This document shows positions 26,613 to 36,620 of a DNA stretch of 63,919 nt, one piece after another (within the stretch, counting starts at the first letter, position 1; every line of letters begins with the position of its first letter). Below the pieces are notes generated by a model. It did no database searches. It was given only the letters and a program-made list of their open reading frames with translations, and was not told the DNA's origin. Source of the DNA: Gemmatimonadota bacterium (GTDB lineage Bacteria; Gemmatimonadota; Gemmatimonadetes; Longimicrobiales; Gaopeijiaceae). The stretch is from contig QJYK01000324.1 of NCBI GenBank assembly GCA_003248075.1, forward strand, positions 1 through 63,919, in the 5' to 3' direction. The position numbers and the translations under genes are program-made.

Positions 26613-27872
26613 ATGTCCAGAGCGTGGCCCCTACTCGCCCTGCTGCCCCTGCTGGCTCCCCACGTGACGGCGCAGGACGTCACGCTCCTGCGACCCGATC
26701 GGGTCTTCGACGGTGAGGAGCTCCACGACGGTTGGGCCGTCGTCGTGAGGGACGGTCGCATTGTATCCGCAGGACCGTCCGTGGAGAGACCGTCCGGGGC
26801 CCGTGAGCTCAGCCTGCCGGGAACCACCCTGCTCCCCGGGATCATCGAAGGACACAGCCATCTGTTGCTTCACCCCTACGACGAGACACCGTGGAACGAC
26901 CAGGTGCTCTTCGAGTCGCTCGGCGAGAGGGTGGCGCGAGGAACCGTGCACGCACGGGCCACTCTGGAGGCGGGTGTGACCACGGTGCGCGACCTCGGGA
27001 GCGAGGGCGCCGGATACGCGGACGTCGGTCTCAGGGACGCCATCCGCAAGGGCGTCATTCCCGGCCCTCGCATGCTCGTGGCCGGGCCCGCCCTGGTGGC
27101 CACCGGCAGCTACGGGCCCAAGGGTGCCCCCGAGTGGGACCTGCCCAAGGGCGCTCAGGAGGCCGACGGCGTGGACGGCATCGTGCGTGCCGCCCGCGAG
27201 CAGATCGGGAAGGGGGCGGACTGGGTGAAGGTGTACGCGGACTATCGGTGGGGCGCCGGCGGTCAGGCGGCGCCGACGTTCACCACCGAGGAGATCGCCC
27301 TCGTCGTCCGGGTCGCGGCGAGCTCCGCGCGGTACGTGGTCGCGCACGCCTCCACGCCCGAGGGGATGGAGCGCGCGACGCTAGCGGGCGTGCGCACGAT
27401 CGAGCATGGCGACGGCGGCACCGCCGAGACGTTCCGGCTCATGGCGGAGCGCGGAGTCGCGTTCTGCCCCACCCTTGCCGCCGGCGTCGCCATCCTGCAG
27501 TACGGGGGGTGGAGAAAGGGCATCGACCCGGAGCCGGAGCGGATCACGCGCAAGAAGGAGAGCTTCCGTCTCGCGATGCGCTCGGGCGTGCGGATGTGCG
27601 TGGGGGGCGACGTGGGCGTCTACACGCACGGGACGAACGTGCGTGAGCTCGAGCTCATGGTCGAATACGGCATGGACGCCGTCCAGGTGCTGCGCGCCGC
27701 CACCTCCGGGAATGCGGACATCTTCGGGCTAGCGGACCGCGGCCGCGTGCGCCCGGGGCTGCTAGCCGACCTCGTCGCCGTGCGTGGCGACCCGACGCGG
27801 GACCCGCACGTGCTTCGGGACGTGGCGTTCGTGATGAAGGGGGGTGAGGTCGTCGTGGGAGGCGGGGGGTGA
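26613..27872 (+). CDS. secreted imidazolonepropionase-like amidohydrolase
   Basis: A 419-residue metal-dependent hydrolase with an N-terminal signal peptide (cleavage near TAQ, residue 21). Metal residues expected for this group are visible: HxH in IEGHSHLLL (about 78-83), a Lys in [10 protein letters not shown], His in [10 protein letters not shown], His in TIEHGDGG, and the Asp in VGGDVG. The closing strand [12 protein letters not shown] fits the small beta-sandwich subdomain. These secreted amidohydrolases act on peptide-like or cyclic amide substrates (Xaa-Pro dipeptidase-like activity is known for relatives); the substrate cannot be told. Single gene on the plus strand; a GGGAG lies 4 bases before the ATG. 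Confidence 0.85.
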   Translation: MSRAWPLLALLPLLAPHVTAQDVTLLRPDRVFDGEELHDGWAVVVRDGRIVSAGPSVERPSGARELSLPGTTLLPGIIEGHSHLLLHPYDETPWNDQVLFESLGERVARGTVHARATLEAGVTTVRDLGSEGAGYADVGLRDAIRKGVIPGPRMLVAGPALVATGSYGPKGAPEWDLPKGAQEADGVDGIVRAAREQIGKGADWVKVYADYRWGAGGQAAPTFTTEEIALVVRVAASSARYVVAHASTPEGMERATLAGVRTIEHGDGGTAETFRLMAERGVAFCPTLAAGVAILQYGGWRKGIDPEPERITRKKESFRLAMRSGVRMCVGGDVGVYTHGTNVRELELMVEYGMDAVQVLRAATSGNADIFGLADRGRVRPGLLADLVAVRGDPTRDPHVLRDVAFVMKGGEVVVGGGG

Positions 27873-28268
27873 TCGCGCGAGGTCCGGTCAACCCGCGCTC
27901 CCCCACGGCTCTCCATGGAAACGCGGGGTGGACCCGTCGGTGATAAAATAGTCCGACGCGCGCCCCTTCAGTTCGAAGCAGACCCGCGGGTGTGCCGCGC
28001 GCGCCGTCGAGATCGACGACGACTTCCACGCGCAGGACGTCGTAGCCTCACGTCAGCCCGCCGGAAGGCGGCCGATCTCATGTGAATGCGGGCATCGGCG
28101 GCGTGCAGGACCTCCGGCGAGCTCCCGACAGCCGTCTGCGCGCCATCGGAGCGGCTCCAGCTGCATTAGGCGCCCCCACCTGCCCGCGCTCGGCGGTTTC
28201 TCGCCGTCGGCCAAGGGGATTCTCCGGGGGTGGCGCGCGACGCGGGGAGGCACGCTAGATTGCAGCCG
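27873..28268. other. 396-base gap with promoter-like elements, no gene supported
   Basis: No convincing coding frame. Two promoter-like elements face the kinase: an extended -10 TGATAAAAT at 27941-27949 (no matching -35) and TAGATT at 28256-28261, ending only 7 bases before the kinase ATG. If the first is used, about 310 bases of leader or a small RNA would be made; if the second is used, the kinase message would be leaderless. The region 27960-28240 is otherwise unexplained. Confidence 0.4.
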
Positions 28269-30977
28269 ATGCGCGACCCCGTCGCCCGCCTGAACGACGC
28301 CCTTTCGGGGCGCTACCGCGTCGAGTCGTTGCTGGGCGAAGGCGGAATGGCTGTGGTCTACCTCGCACACGACCTCCGACACGGCCGCCCGGTCGCGCTC
28401 AAGGTGCTCAAGCCCGAGCTCGCAGCCGTCGTCGGCGCGGATCGCTTTCTCGCCGAGATCAAGACAACTGCGAACCTGCAGCATCCGCACATTCTGCCGC
28501 TCTTCGACTCGGGCCACGCGGACGGGATGCTCTTCTACGTGATGCCCTACGTGGACGGGGAGAGCCTGCGTGGGCGGCTCGATCGCGAGCGGCAGCTTCC
28601 GGTCGACGAGGCCCTGCGCATCGCGACGAACCTGGCCGAGGCGCTCGACTACGCGCATCGGCAAGGGGTGATCCACCGCGACATCAAGCCTGCGAACATC
28701 CTGCTGCGCGACGGGATGCCGGTGATCGCGGACTTCGGGATCGCGCTCGCGGTGACAGCCGGTGGGGCGGGACGACTCACGGAGACCGGCCTCTCACTGG
28801 GCACGCCTCACTACATGAGCCCGGAACAGGCGACAGGGGACGTGCACGTGGGCCCGGCCACGGACATCTACGCGGTGGGCTGCGTGCTCTTCGAGATGCT
28901 CGTCGGTGAGCCGCCGTACACGGGGGGCACGCCCCAGGCGATCCTGGGCAAGGTCATCGCCGGGGAGGACGTGTCGGCCACCAAGCACCGCTCGACGGTG
29001 CCGCCGCACGTCGACGCCGCGATCCGCAAGGCGATCGAGAGGGTGCCGGCGGACCGCTTCGCGACCGCGGAAGCGATGACGAGGGCGCTTGCGGATCGCG
29101 GATTTCGTCACGGGGAGTCGATGACGTCCACTGCGTCCGCGCGGCGCTCGGCGCGGCGGTCGGTCGCGCTCGTGTGCGCCGGCGCCCTGGCGGGTGTGGC
29201 CGCGGTGGCGCTCTGGCCGGGTGCCGACTCCGCCCCCGCCAGTCCGGAGGTCATGCGCTTCGTGCTGGCGACGCCGGGGGGGGATTCCCTCAGCTCTGGA
29301 ACCCTCAATCAAGACGTGGCGATCTCCCGAGACGGGAGGCTGATCGCCTACACGGGGAGCGCGGCGTCGGGCGCGTCACCGCAGATCTATCTCCGCTCGC
29401 TGGACCGGCTGGAGAGCACGCCCGTCGCGGGCGCGGTCGGACACAATCCATTCTTTTCGCCGGACGGAGCCTGGATCGGATTCGTGGACGCGGCTGACCC
29501 AAGAACCGTCAAGCGGGTTCCGACTCAAGGCGGCACGCCCGAGACGGTCGCCACGCTGCCCAGCAACGTCCCCTACATCGCGGGCGCGACCTGGGGCGCC
29601 GACGGCCGGCTCATTGTCGGCACCGGGGCGACCTCCGGGCTGTTTCGTTCTTCTCCCGGCGGCGGAGTCGTCGAGAATCTGACGCAGGGGCAGCACCACT
29701 GGCCGTCGCTGATCGAGGGTCGCGACGCCGTCCTGATCATGGACCACGCAAACGGCAGCATGAGGCTGGCGGTGCTGGACCTGCGCACGTCGGAGGTGAA
29801 GCCGCTGGGCCTCGAGGGGACCAGCCCTCGGTACGTCCCGACAGGCGACCTGGTCTACACCACGGCGGACGGCGCAGTCTGGGCGGCGCCGTTCGACGTG
29901 AAGTTGCTGCAGGTCGTGGGGAGCCCCGTTCGCCGGCTCACGGGCGTCGACATCAAGGTGGTGCCCGAGGGCGCCGCCAATTTCTCGGTCTCCGACAACG
30001 GTCGTGTGGTCTACGGCGCGTATGCGCCTCGTTCCCGGGTCATCACCAATCTGGTCAGCGTCGCCCGAGATGGGTCACGGTCGATTCTGACGCGGCTCGA
30101 CGGCAGGGCGATGTACCCGCGATTCTCGCCCGATGGAGCCCGGATCGCTTTCGGGCTCATCGCGGACAACACGAACTCCAGAGACCTCTGGGTATTCGAC
30201 GTCGCCCGCGGCGCGCTGACCCGCGTGACCTTCGGTGGAAGCAATTGGGTCGTGCCCGTGTGGAGCCCGGACGGCAGGAGCCTCACGTACGCCGATGGCA
30301 CGGGCGCCGACAACCGCGTCCTGACGACGACCGCGGACGGGAGCGGGGTCTCCGACACCTTGCTGCCCCTCGCCGCCCGGCGCTTCCCGACGTCCTGGTC
30401 GCCGGACGGGCGGACGCTGGCCTATTATGCCGGTGGGGAGGCTGGAACCAATTCCAGCCCCCGTGATGTCTGGCTTCTGCGCCGGGATGGGGACCGGCAG
30501 GCAACGGAGCCTTTCGTCGTGACCCCGTTCTCGGAAGCCGGGGCGATCTTCTCGCCCGATGGCCGCTGGCTGGCCTTCGTCTCGGACAAGTCGGGTCGGA
30601 ACGAGGTCTACGTACGACCCATCGACGGCTCCGGCCGGGAGGTGACGATCTCGGTGGGAGGCGGATCCGAGCCGGTCTGGGCTCCCTCCCGAGACCGCAT
30701 GTACTACCGGCACGACGGCGACCTCATGACGGTTTCGATCGAGGACGCAGGGTCCCGGCTGAACGTGGGCACCCCGCAGCGCGTGCTCGAGGATCCCTAT
30801 CGGCGCGACGACCAGGGTGCGGCCGGTTCACTGGCCAACTACGATGCAATGCCGGGTGGCGGTGGCTTCGTGATGGTGGAGGACAGCGCACCCGAGGACT
30901 CGCTCGTTCCCGCGTCGGCTCGGTTGCGCCTGGTCCTCAATTGGTTCGAGGAGCTGCGCGCCCGGACCCCAAACTAG
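28269..30977 (+). CDS. serine/threonine protein kinase with TolB-like propeller
   Basis: A 902-residue Hanks-type kinase. The kinase domain (about 14-270) has LGEGGMAVVY, the VAIK-type Lys in VALKVLKPE, HRDIKPANIL with the catalytic Asp, DFGIA, and GTPHYMSPEQ. A single transmembrane helix (about 297-316) leads to an extracytoplasmic part with at least six WD40/TolB-like beta repeats (FSPDGARIAFG, WSPDGRSLTYA, WSPDGRTLAYY, FSPDGRWLAFV). This kinase-TolB layout is multiplied in Gemmatimonadota genomes. The ATG at 28269 gives the usual N-terminus; an earlier in-frame ATG at 28230 lacks family sequence and there is no SD before 28269. The signal sensed outside and the target inside are unknown. 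Confidence 0.92.
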   Translation: MRDPVARLNDALSGRYRVESLLGEGGMAVVYLAHDLRHGRPVALKVLKPELAAVVGADRFLAEIKTTANLQHPHILPLFDSGHADGMLFYVMPYVDGESLRGRLDRERQLPVDEALRIATNLAEALDYAHRQGVIHRDIKPANILLRDGMPVIADFGIALAVTAGGAGRLTETGLSLGTPHYMSPEQATGDVHVGPATDIYAVGCVLFEMLVGEPPYTGGTPQAILGKVIAGEDVSATKHRSTVPPHVDAAIRKAIERVPADRFATAEAMTRALADRGFRHGESMTSTASARRSARRSVALVCAGALAGVAAVALWPGADSAPASPEVMRFVLATPGGDSLSSGTLNQDVAISRDGRLIAYTGSAASGASPQIYLRSLDRLESTPVAGAVGHNPFFSPDGAWIGFVDAADPRTVKRVPTQGGTPETVATLPSNVPYIAGATWGADGRLIVGTGATSGLFRSSPGGGVVENLTQGQHHWPSLIEGRDAVLIMDHANGSMRLAVLDLRTSEVKPLGLEGTSPRYVPTGDLVYTTADGAVWAAPFDVKLLQVVGSPVRRLTGVDIKVVPEGAANFSVSDNGRVVYGAYAPRSRVITNLVSVARDGSRSILTRLDGRAMYPRFSPDGARIAFGLIADNTNSRDLWVFDVARGALTRVTFGGSNWVVPVWSPDGRSLTYADGTGADNRVLTTTADGSGVSDTLLPLAARRFPTSWSPDGRTLAYYAGGEAGTNSSPRDVWLLRRDGDRQATEPFVVTPFSEAGAIFSPDGRWLAFVSDKSGRNEVYVRPIDGSGREVTISVGGGSEPVWAPSRDRMYYRHDGDLMTVSIEDAGSRLNVGTPQRVLEDPYRRDDQGAAGSLANYDAMPGGGGFVMVEDSAPEDSLVPASARLRLVLNWFEELRARTPN

Positions 30978-31289
30978 GCGCCCCAAGCTTCGCGTCTAAG
31001 CTCAGGGCTGGCGACCGGGCCGCGGTAGGTTCAAATCGAAACGCAGAGAACTTCAGTCATCGCGGACCCCTTTGTTGACCACACCCCGTTTGCCGCCCTC
31101 CGGGTGTGCACTCGGGTGTTCGCGTCCCTCCCGCCCCTTGTTCAACTGCTGGCGCCAAATCTACAGCCACCCAGCGCCGCCAGTGACTGCGCGTGACCGA
31201 CGACGCACACCAGACCGCTCCCCGGAATTCCGGGCCCCCTTTGGGGCCTCTCGGCCCCCCTCCGGTCACACATCGGTAACACAGGGCGC
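30978..31289. other. 312-base gap after the kinase gene, no gene supported
   Basis: No coding frame with family features is seen. A GC hairpin (GGCCCC, 4-base loop, GGGGCC; 31233-31248) next to the palindrome CCGGAATTCCGG has no T-tract. The bidirectional terminator at 31290-31323 may also stop kinase transcription. Confidence 0.4.
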
Positions 31290-31323
31290 AAAAAGCGGCC
31301 CCTCGAGACGAGCCCGAGAGGCC
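31290..31323 (-). terminator. Rho-independent terminator of the tRNA gene, probably bidirectional
   Basis: Arms GGCCCCTCG (31297-31305) and CGAGAGGCC (31315-31323) pair with one mismatch. Read on the minus strand the hairpin is followed by GCTTTTT, 24 bases after the tRNA 3' end. On the plus strand it is followed by GTTTTCC, so it could also end transcripts from the kinase side. Confidence 0.8.
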
Positions 31324-31346
31324 GTTTTCCTTTGTCCCGCTTGGGA

Positions 31347-31420
31347 TGCCGGAGGAGGGACTCGAACCCCCGACACGCGGATTATGATTCCGCTGCTCTA
31401 ACCGACTGAGCTACTCCGGC
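31347..31420 (-). tRNA. tRNA-Met (CAT anticodon), elongator type
   Basis: A 74-base cloverleaf. The acceptor stem GCCGGAG pairs with CTCCGGC, leaving discriminator A. The D arm is AGCTCAGTCGGTTAGAGC, and the anticodon stem GCGGA/TCCGC closes the loop ATCATAA with anticodon CAT. The T arm contains GGGGGTTCGAGTCCCTC-like sequence. CCA is not encoded. A CAT anticodon is shared by initiator, elongator and lysidine-modified Ile tRNAs; the paired acceptor end argues against the initiator, and Ile2 cannot be excluded. It stands alone between convergent and divergent protein genes, with its own promoter and terminator. Confidence 0.92.
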
Positions 31421-31430
31421 GTGGACGGAA

Positions 31431-31459
31431 AAACTCATCCGCTCCATCGGGGATGTCAA
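31431..31459 (-). promoter_or_regulatory. promoter of the tRNA gene
   Basis: Minus strand: perfect TTGACA at 31454-31459, 17-base spacer, then GAGTTT at 31431-31436 (weak -10), ending 10 bases before the mature tRNA 5' end. Position and the exact -35 support the call; the -10 is poor. Confidence 0.55.
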
Positions 31460-31600
31460 CCAGGCTTCACGCCGTCGCGACAGCTTCTGGGCGGTCCCCT
31501 GGCCGCTTGCGCGAAGCGGTCGCTTGGGCGACGCTGAGAAGGCCGCACGAGCCTGCCCCGTACTCCGGACGGCCCCGTAGAACACCGCCAGGAGAGCAGC

Positions 31601-32542
31601 ATGGAACTCAGCGCCCTGCTCATCCCGCTCGCCGTCGCGGGCGGTCTCGGGTTGATCACGAGCCTCCGCATCCTCTTCGAATACGAGCGCGGCGTCGTCT
31701 TTCGACTGGGGAAGCTCACGCGCGCGAAGGGTCCGGGCCTCATCTTCCTGGTACCGTTCGGCGTGGAGCGGATGCGCAAGATGGACCTGCGCATCGTGGC
31801 CCTCGACATCGCTCCCCAGGATACGATCACCAAGGACAACGTCAGCGTTCGCGTCAACGCGGTCGTCTACTTCCGGGTCGCCGATCCGACCAAGGCGGTG
31901 ATCGAGATCGAGGACTACTATTTCGCGACCAGTCAGCTCGCCCAGACGACGCTGCGCTCGGTCATCGGGCAATCGGAGCTCGACGAGCTCCTCGCGGAGC
32001 GCGAGCGCATCAACGAGGTCGTGCGGGGGATCATCGACGAGGGAACCGACCAGTGGGGAATCGAGGTCACCGGCGTCGAGATCAAGGACATCGACCTCCC
32101 GCAGGAGATGAAGCGCGCGATGGCCAAGCAGGCCGAGGCCGAGCGGGAGCGGCGCGCCAAGGTGATCGCGGCGGAAGGCGAGTACCAGGCCTCGACCAAG
32201 TTGGTGATGGCGGCCGAGGTGATCCAGAAGTTCCCCGTTGCCATGCAGCTGCGCTTCCTGCAGACGGTCGTGGAGGTCGCCGCCGAGAACAACTCGACCA
32301 CCCTCTTCCCCATTCCCATCGAGCTCTTCCGCCCGCTCCTGCAGCGCGTGGACAGCGCCGACCAGGAGGCTACGGCTCGCGCCCTCAAGGCAGCAGCGGA
32401 GACCATGGTGGACGCGCTCCCCGAGGGAGCCGATCGGGCCACGTTGGAGAACACGGCCCGCCGCCTGGTCGGGCTCGCGCCCGGCGGTACCAAGACGGTC
32501 GAACCCGCTCGCGCCGGCGAGGATCCCGAGCCGGGGGACTGA
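31601..32542 (+). CDS. slipin (stomatin/SPFH family) membrane protein
   Basis: A 313-residue SPFH protein: one N-terminal membrane helix (about 6-23), then the band-7 domain ([60 protein letters not shown]), a coiled coil with the Ala/Glu-rich [22 protein letters not shown] region, and a C-terminal LFPIPIEL segment. Such proteins form ring scaffolds in lipid microdomains and often work with an NfeD-type protease partner. Here the next gene, 10 bases downstream, is not NfeD but a different small membrane protein. A strong SD (AGGAGAG) precedes the ATG. Confidence 0.92.
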   Translation: MELSALLIPLAVAGGLGLITSLRILFEYERGVVFRLGKLTRAKGPGLIFLVPFGVERMRKMDLRIVALDIAPQDTITKDNVSVRVNAVVYFRVADPTKAVIEIEDYYFATSQLAQTTLRSVIGQSELDELLAERERINEVVRGIIDEGTDQWGIEVTGVEIKDIDLPQEMKRAMAKQAEAERERRAKVIAAEGEYQASTKLVMAAEVIQKFPVAMQLRFLQTVVEVAAENNSTTLFPIPIELFRPLLQRVDSADQEATARALKAAAETMVDALPEGADRATLENTARRLVGLAPGGTKTVEPARAGEDPEPGD

Positions 32543-32552
32543 GTCGGCGCCG

Positions 32553-33266
32553 ATGGATCCGAAGGGCGAGGACGCGGCCCCGCTGCCCGGACCGCCGGCG
32601 CGTCGCTTCAGCGCGGCCGAGGTGGACGCGATCCTGCAGCGCGCCGCGCTGTCGGAGACCGATCCCCTGTTGCCGGAACGGTCCGGCTCCACCCTCGACG
32701 ACCTGGTGGCGGCCGCCGAGGAGGCGGGGCTGGACCCGGCAGCCGTACGGCGCGCGGCAGCGGTCGTGCCCACCGGGCCCGACGGACCCATCGCCCGGCT
32801 CCTGGGGGCCGCGGATCGCCGTGTGGTGACGGCCTACCTTCCCGGTGTGGCTCTTCCCGGCCTTCCGCGAGCGCTGGGCGGCGCCGCGGAGCGGGGCCTG
32901 GGGCGACCCGGGGAGATCGGGACCGGAAAGGACGGCCAGTTCCAGTGGCGCGCCCGCAGCTCCGGGGGAACCGCCGTGGTCGAGGTGGCCCAGCGGGAGG
33001 GGGGAACGGAGATCACGGCGCGCGCCGAGCGCGGCGCCCATTACCTCGGACTCTGGCTCGTCGGTCTCGGCGGATGGGCCGCTCTGTCCGCGCTGACGCC
33101 CCTCGGAGCGCTGGGACCTCTGGGATTCGCCACCTCGCTCCTGCTCGTGCCGGTGCTGATCGCCCGCCCGTTCTGGCGTCGCGCCGACCACAGGCTGCGA
33201 CGCCGTTTGGAGCGCACCGTGATCGAGCTGGCCCGCGTCGTCGAGGAGGGAGACGACGCCGGCTGA
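32553..33266 (+). CDS. two-helix membrane protein of unknown function, slipin neighbour
   Basis: A 237-residue protein. The N-terminal part (about 18-75) has a helical pattern AEVDAILQRAALSETD and LDDLVAAAEEAGLDPAAVRRAA that recurs at the start of many Gemmatimonadota-type membrane proteins. A central beta-rich part (80-165, FQWRARSSGGTAVVEVAQREGG) could be a small lipid- or ligand-binding domain. Two adjacent transmembrane helices (about 168-188 and 190-209) come before a basic tail. It starts 10 bases after the slipin gene, so the two are probably co-expressed and may act together. It converges with ftsB, 4 bases apart. Confidence 0.7.
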   Translation: MDPKGEDAAPLPGPPARRFSAAEVDAILQRAALSETDPLLPERSGSTLDDLVAAAEEAGLDPAAVRRAAAVVPTGPDGPIARLLGAADRRVVTAYLPGVALPGLPRALGGAAERGLGRPGEIGTGKDGQFQWRARSSGGTAVVEVAQREGGTEITARAERGAHYLGLWLVGLGGWAALSALTPLGALGPLGFATSLLLVPVLIARPFWRRADHRLRRRLERTVIELARVVEEGDDAG

Positions 33267-33270
33267 TGGC

Positions 33271-33588
33271 TCAGGGCTTCGGCGGGCCCGCGCTGTCGGG
33301 TCGCGCCAGCGAGTCTCCCTCGACGAAGCGGTACAGCGTTTCTCCGGACCTGATCATCCCGAACCTTTCGCGCGCGAGACGCTCCAGGGTGACCGGATCG
33401 ACTTCGAGCGAATCGGCCCAGGCGCGCAGCGAGTCGATCTGGCGACGCAGGTCCTCGAGCTCCGCCGCCTCGCGCGGGAGCGAGCGTCGAGCCCGCCGCA
33501 CCTCGAAGGTCGAGTACTCGCCTCCGAAGACGGCGTAGTACGCGGCGATCAGCAGCACGGCGGGTAGGATGAGGCGCCTCGGTCGCAT
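33271..33588 (-). CDS. ftsB: FtsB/DivIC septum formation initiator
   Basis: A 105-residue bitopic protein: short basic N-terminus, one membrane helix (about 7-22), a periplasmic coiled coil (30-62, REAAELEDLRRQIDSLRAW) and the conserved LERLARERFGMIRSGETLYRFV segment of FtsB/DivIC. It joins FtsL and FtsQ in the division complex. The gene follows eno by 12 bases, the common eno-ftsB order in bacteria. Confidence 0.88.
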   Translation of the reverse strand: MRPRRLILPAVLLIAAYYAVFGGEYSTFEVRRARRSLPREAAELEDLRRQIDSLRAWADSLEVDPVTLERLARERFGMIRSGETLYRFVEGDSLARPDSAGPPKP

Positions 33589-33600
33589 CGGAGGGTGCCC

Positions 33601-34905
<1,305 letters not shown>

Positions 34906-35622
34906 TCAGCCGCCTGCCAGGAGGGCGGCGACCGCGTCGCGGCCCCTCCGGGTCAACTCGTTCCGGTCGTCCAGGCCCAAGCCTTCCACCGGAAGGGGGG
35001 CGCCGAACCGGACACGCACCGTGCGTCCCGTCCGGATGCGCCAGGACCCCTTCCGCATGACCTCCCAGCTCCCCAGGATCGCCGCGGGAATCACCTCGAC
35101 TCCGGTCTGGATGGCTAGGACGAAGGCGCCTTTCTTGAAGGAGCGCAACTCCCCCGTCGGGGACCGGGTGCCCTCCGGGAATAGGATCATGGTCGGGTGG
35201 TCCTCCGCGATCCCCCGGCGAGCGGCCGAGAGGGATTCGATGGCGGACATCCGGTCCGAGCGATCGATGCCGATGTGGCCACACGCCTGCCAGGCCGCAC
35301 CGAAGAGGGGAATCTTCGCGAGCTCCTTCTTCGCCACGAACCGATAGGTGCCGGGAACGTGGCCAGCGAGCACGAGCACGTCGAACCAAGAGACGTGGTT
35401 GGCCACCAGCACCTGGGCGCGGTCCTGGTCGATACGCTCCGCGTTCTCGAGCACGACCTTCACCCCTGCCGCCCAGAGCAGCGACCGTGACCACTTCCGC
35501 GCCACGGTCTCACAGATGCAATGCATCCTGCGGCTGCGCAGCGCGGCCGGCACGAGAATCCTCAGGCTATACCAAAACGTGGACGGGATCGCCACGAGCG
35601 CCACGCGCAGCAGCCCGATCAC
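34906..35622 (-). CDS. plsC: 1-acyl-glycerol-3-phosphate acyltransferase
   Basis: A 238-residue PlsC-type acyltransferase forming phosphatidate from lysophosphatidate at the inner membrane. The catalytic NHVSWFD (HX4D), the FPEGTRS motif and the GHIGIDRSD segment are present, with hydrophobic helices near the N-terminus (about 2-25). The GTG start at 35622 overlaps the thiL stop in GTGA; the longer frame upstream lies inside thiL. Function in phospholipid synthesis is clear; acyl specificity is not. Confidence 0.9.
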   Translation of the reverse strand: MIGLLRVALVAIPSTFWYSLRILVPAALRSRRMHCICETVARKWSRSLLWAAGVKVVLENAERIDQDRAQVLVANHVSWFDVLVLAGHVPGTYRFVAKKELAKIPLFGAAWQACGHIGIDRSDRMSAIESLSAARRGIAEDHPTMILFPEGTRSPTGELRSFKKGAFVLAIQTGVEVIPAAILGSWEVMRKGSWRIRTGRTVRVRFGAPLPVEGLGLDDRNELTRRGRDAVAALLAGG

Positions 35623-36620
35623 GGCGCAACGTCTTCCACGTGACTGTATCCGCCCCGCAGCAACCGACGCTCGCGGCCGTCGGGAGCCCTCAGCCACACG
35701 CCCTCGCCGACCTCGGCGTGGCCGACCCGGGCGAGTGACGCCGCCTCGTGCGCCTGCAGCGCACCGGCGACGGGCGCCCCGGGTCGCGCCGAGAACAGGA
35801 GCTCATAGTCCTCCCCGCCGTGGAGCGCGAGCTCGAGCGACTCCTCGGCGCCGAAATGCGCAGCGAGCGCCGGGTGGATCGGGATCGCGGCGGCATCGAG
35901 AACGATCCGGACGCCGCTGGCGGCCGCGATGTGCCCGGCGTCGCCGGACAGGCCGTCCGACACGTCGATGCACGCGCCGAGGACGGAGGCGTGGGCGAGC
36001 CTCGCCGCCTCTGCGATGCGCGCCCGGGGGCGCGCGTACGCCCTGCGCAGCTCGGGACCCGGATCCGCTCCGGCCTCGAGGACCCGCACGGCGCCGGCGC
36101 TGGCTCCGACCGGGCCCGTCACCCACAGCTCGTCCCCCGGAAGCGCCATCGAGCGGAGGGCGGGTCGTCCCGTGCGACCCAGCACGACGGCATCGAGGAC
36201 GAGCGGACCCGGTGACCGCGACAGGTCCCCGCCCACCAGATGGGTCCCCGCTTCCCGGCAGGCGTCCTTTACGCCCGACATGACCGCCTCCACGTCCGTC
36301 CGCTCCGGGAATGCCAACGACACGAGGACCCCGACCGGCGTCGCCGCCATGGCCGCCAGGTCCGAGAGCGCGGCCGTGACGGCCCGGTAGCCCGTCTCCG
36401 GCTCGCTGAGCCATGCGCTGCGGAAATGAACGTCCTCGACCGAGACGTCGGTGCTGACGACGAGTCCGTCCACGAACACGACGGCGTCGTCGCCGGGCCC
36501 CACCCGCACGTCGAGGGGCAGCGGATTCGCCTCGAGAAAACGACGGATCAGAGAGAACTCGCCGCCACCCCCAAGCCTAGGCGACCGCTCGTCGGGAGCC
36601 GCATGGGCGGAGCGTCTCAT
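35619..36620 (-). CDS. thiL: thiamine-monophosphate kinase
   Basis: A 333-residue enzyme phosphorylating thiamine monophosphate to the diphosphate cofactor. AIRS-superfamily motifs are RVGPGDDAVVF, STDVSVEDVHF, ALSDLAAMAATP, HLVGGDLSRS, IDVSDGLSGDAGHI and LHGGEDYELLF. The ATG overlaps the nnr stop in ATGA and the 3' end overlaps plsC. Other thiamine genes are not in the window. Confidence 0.94.
   Translation of the reverse strand: MRRSAHAAPDERSPRLGGGGEFSLIRRFLEANPLPLDVRVGPGDDAVVFVDGLVVSTDVSVEDVHFRSAWLSEPETGYRAVTAALSDLAAMAATPVGVLVSLAFPERTDVEAVMSGVKDACREAGTHLVGGDLSRSPGPLVLDAVVLGRTGRPALRSMALPGDELWVTGPVGASAGAVRVLEAGADPGPELRRAYARPRARIAEAARLAHASVLGACIDVSDGLSGDAGHIAAASGVRIVLDAAAIPIHPALAAHFGAEESLELALHGGEDYELLFSARPGAPVAGALQAHEAASLARVGHAEVGEGVWLRAPDGRERRLLRGGYSHVEDVAP

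Noticed and set aside
31233-31248. GGCCCC/GGGGCC hairpin as kinase terminator
   Set aside because: No T-tract follows on either strand; the hairpin at 31297-31323 is a better candidate.
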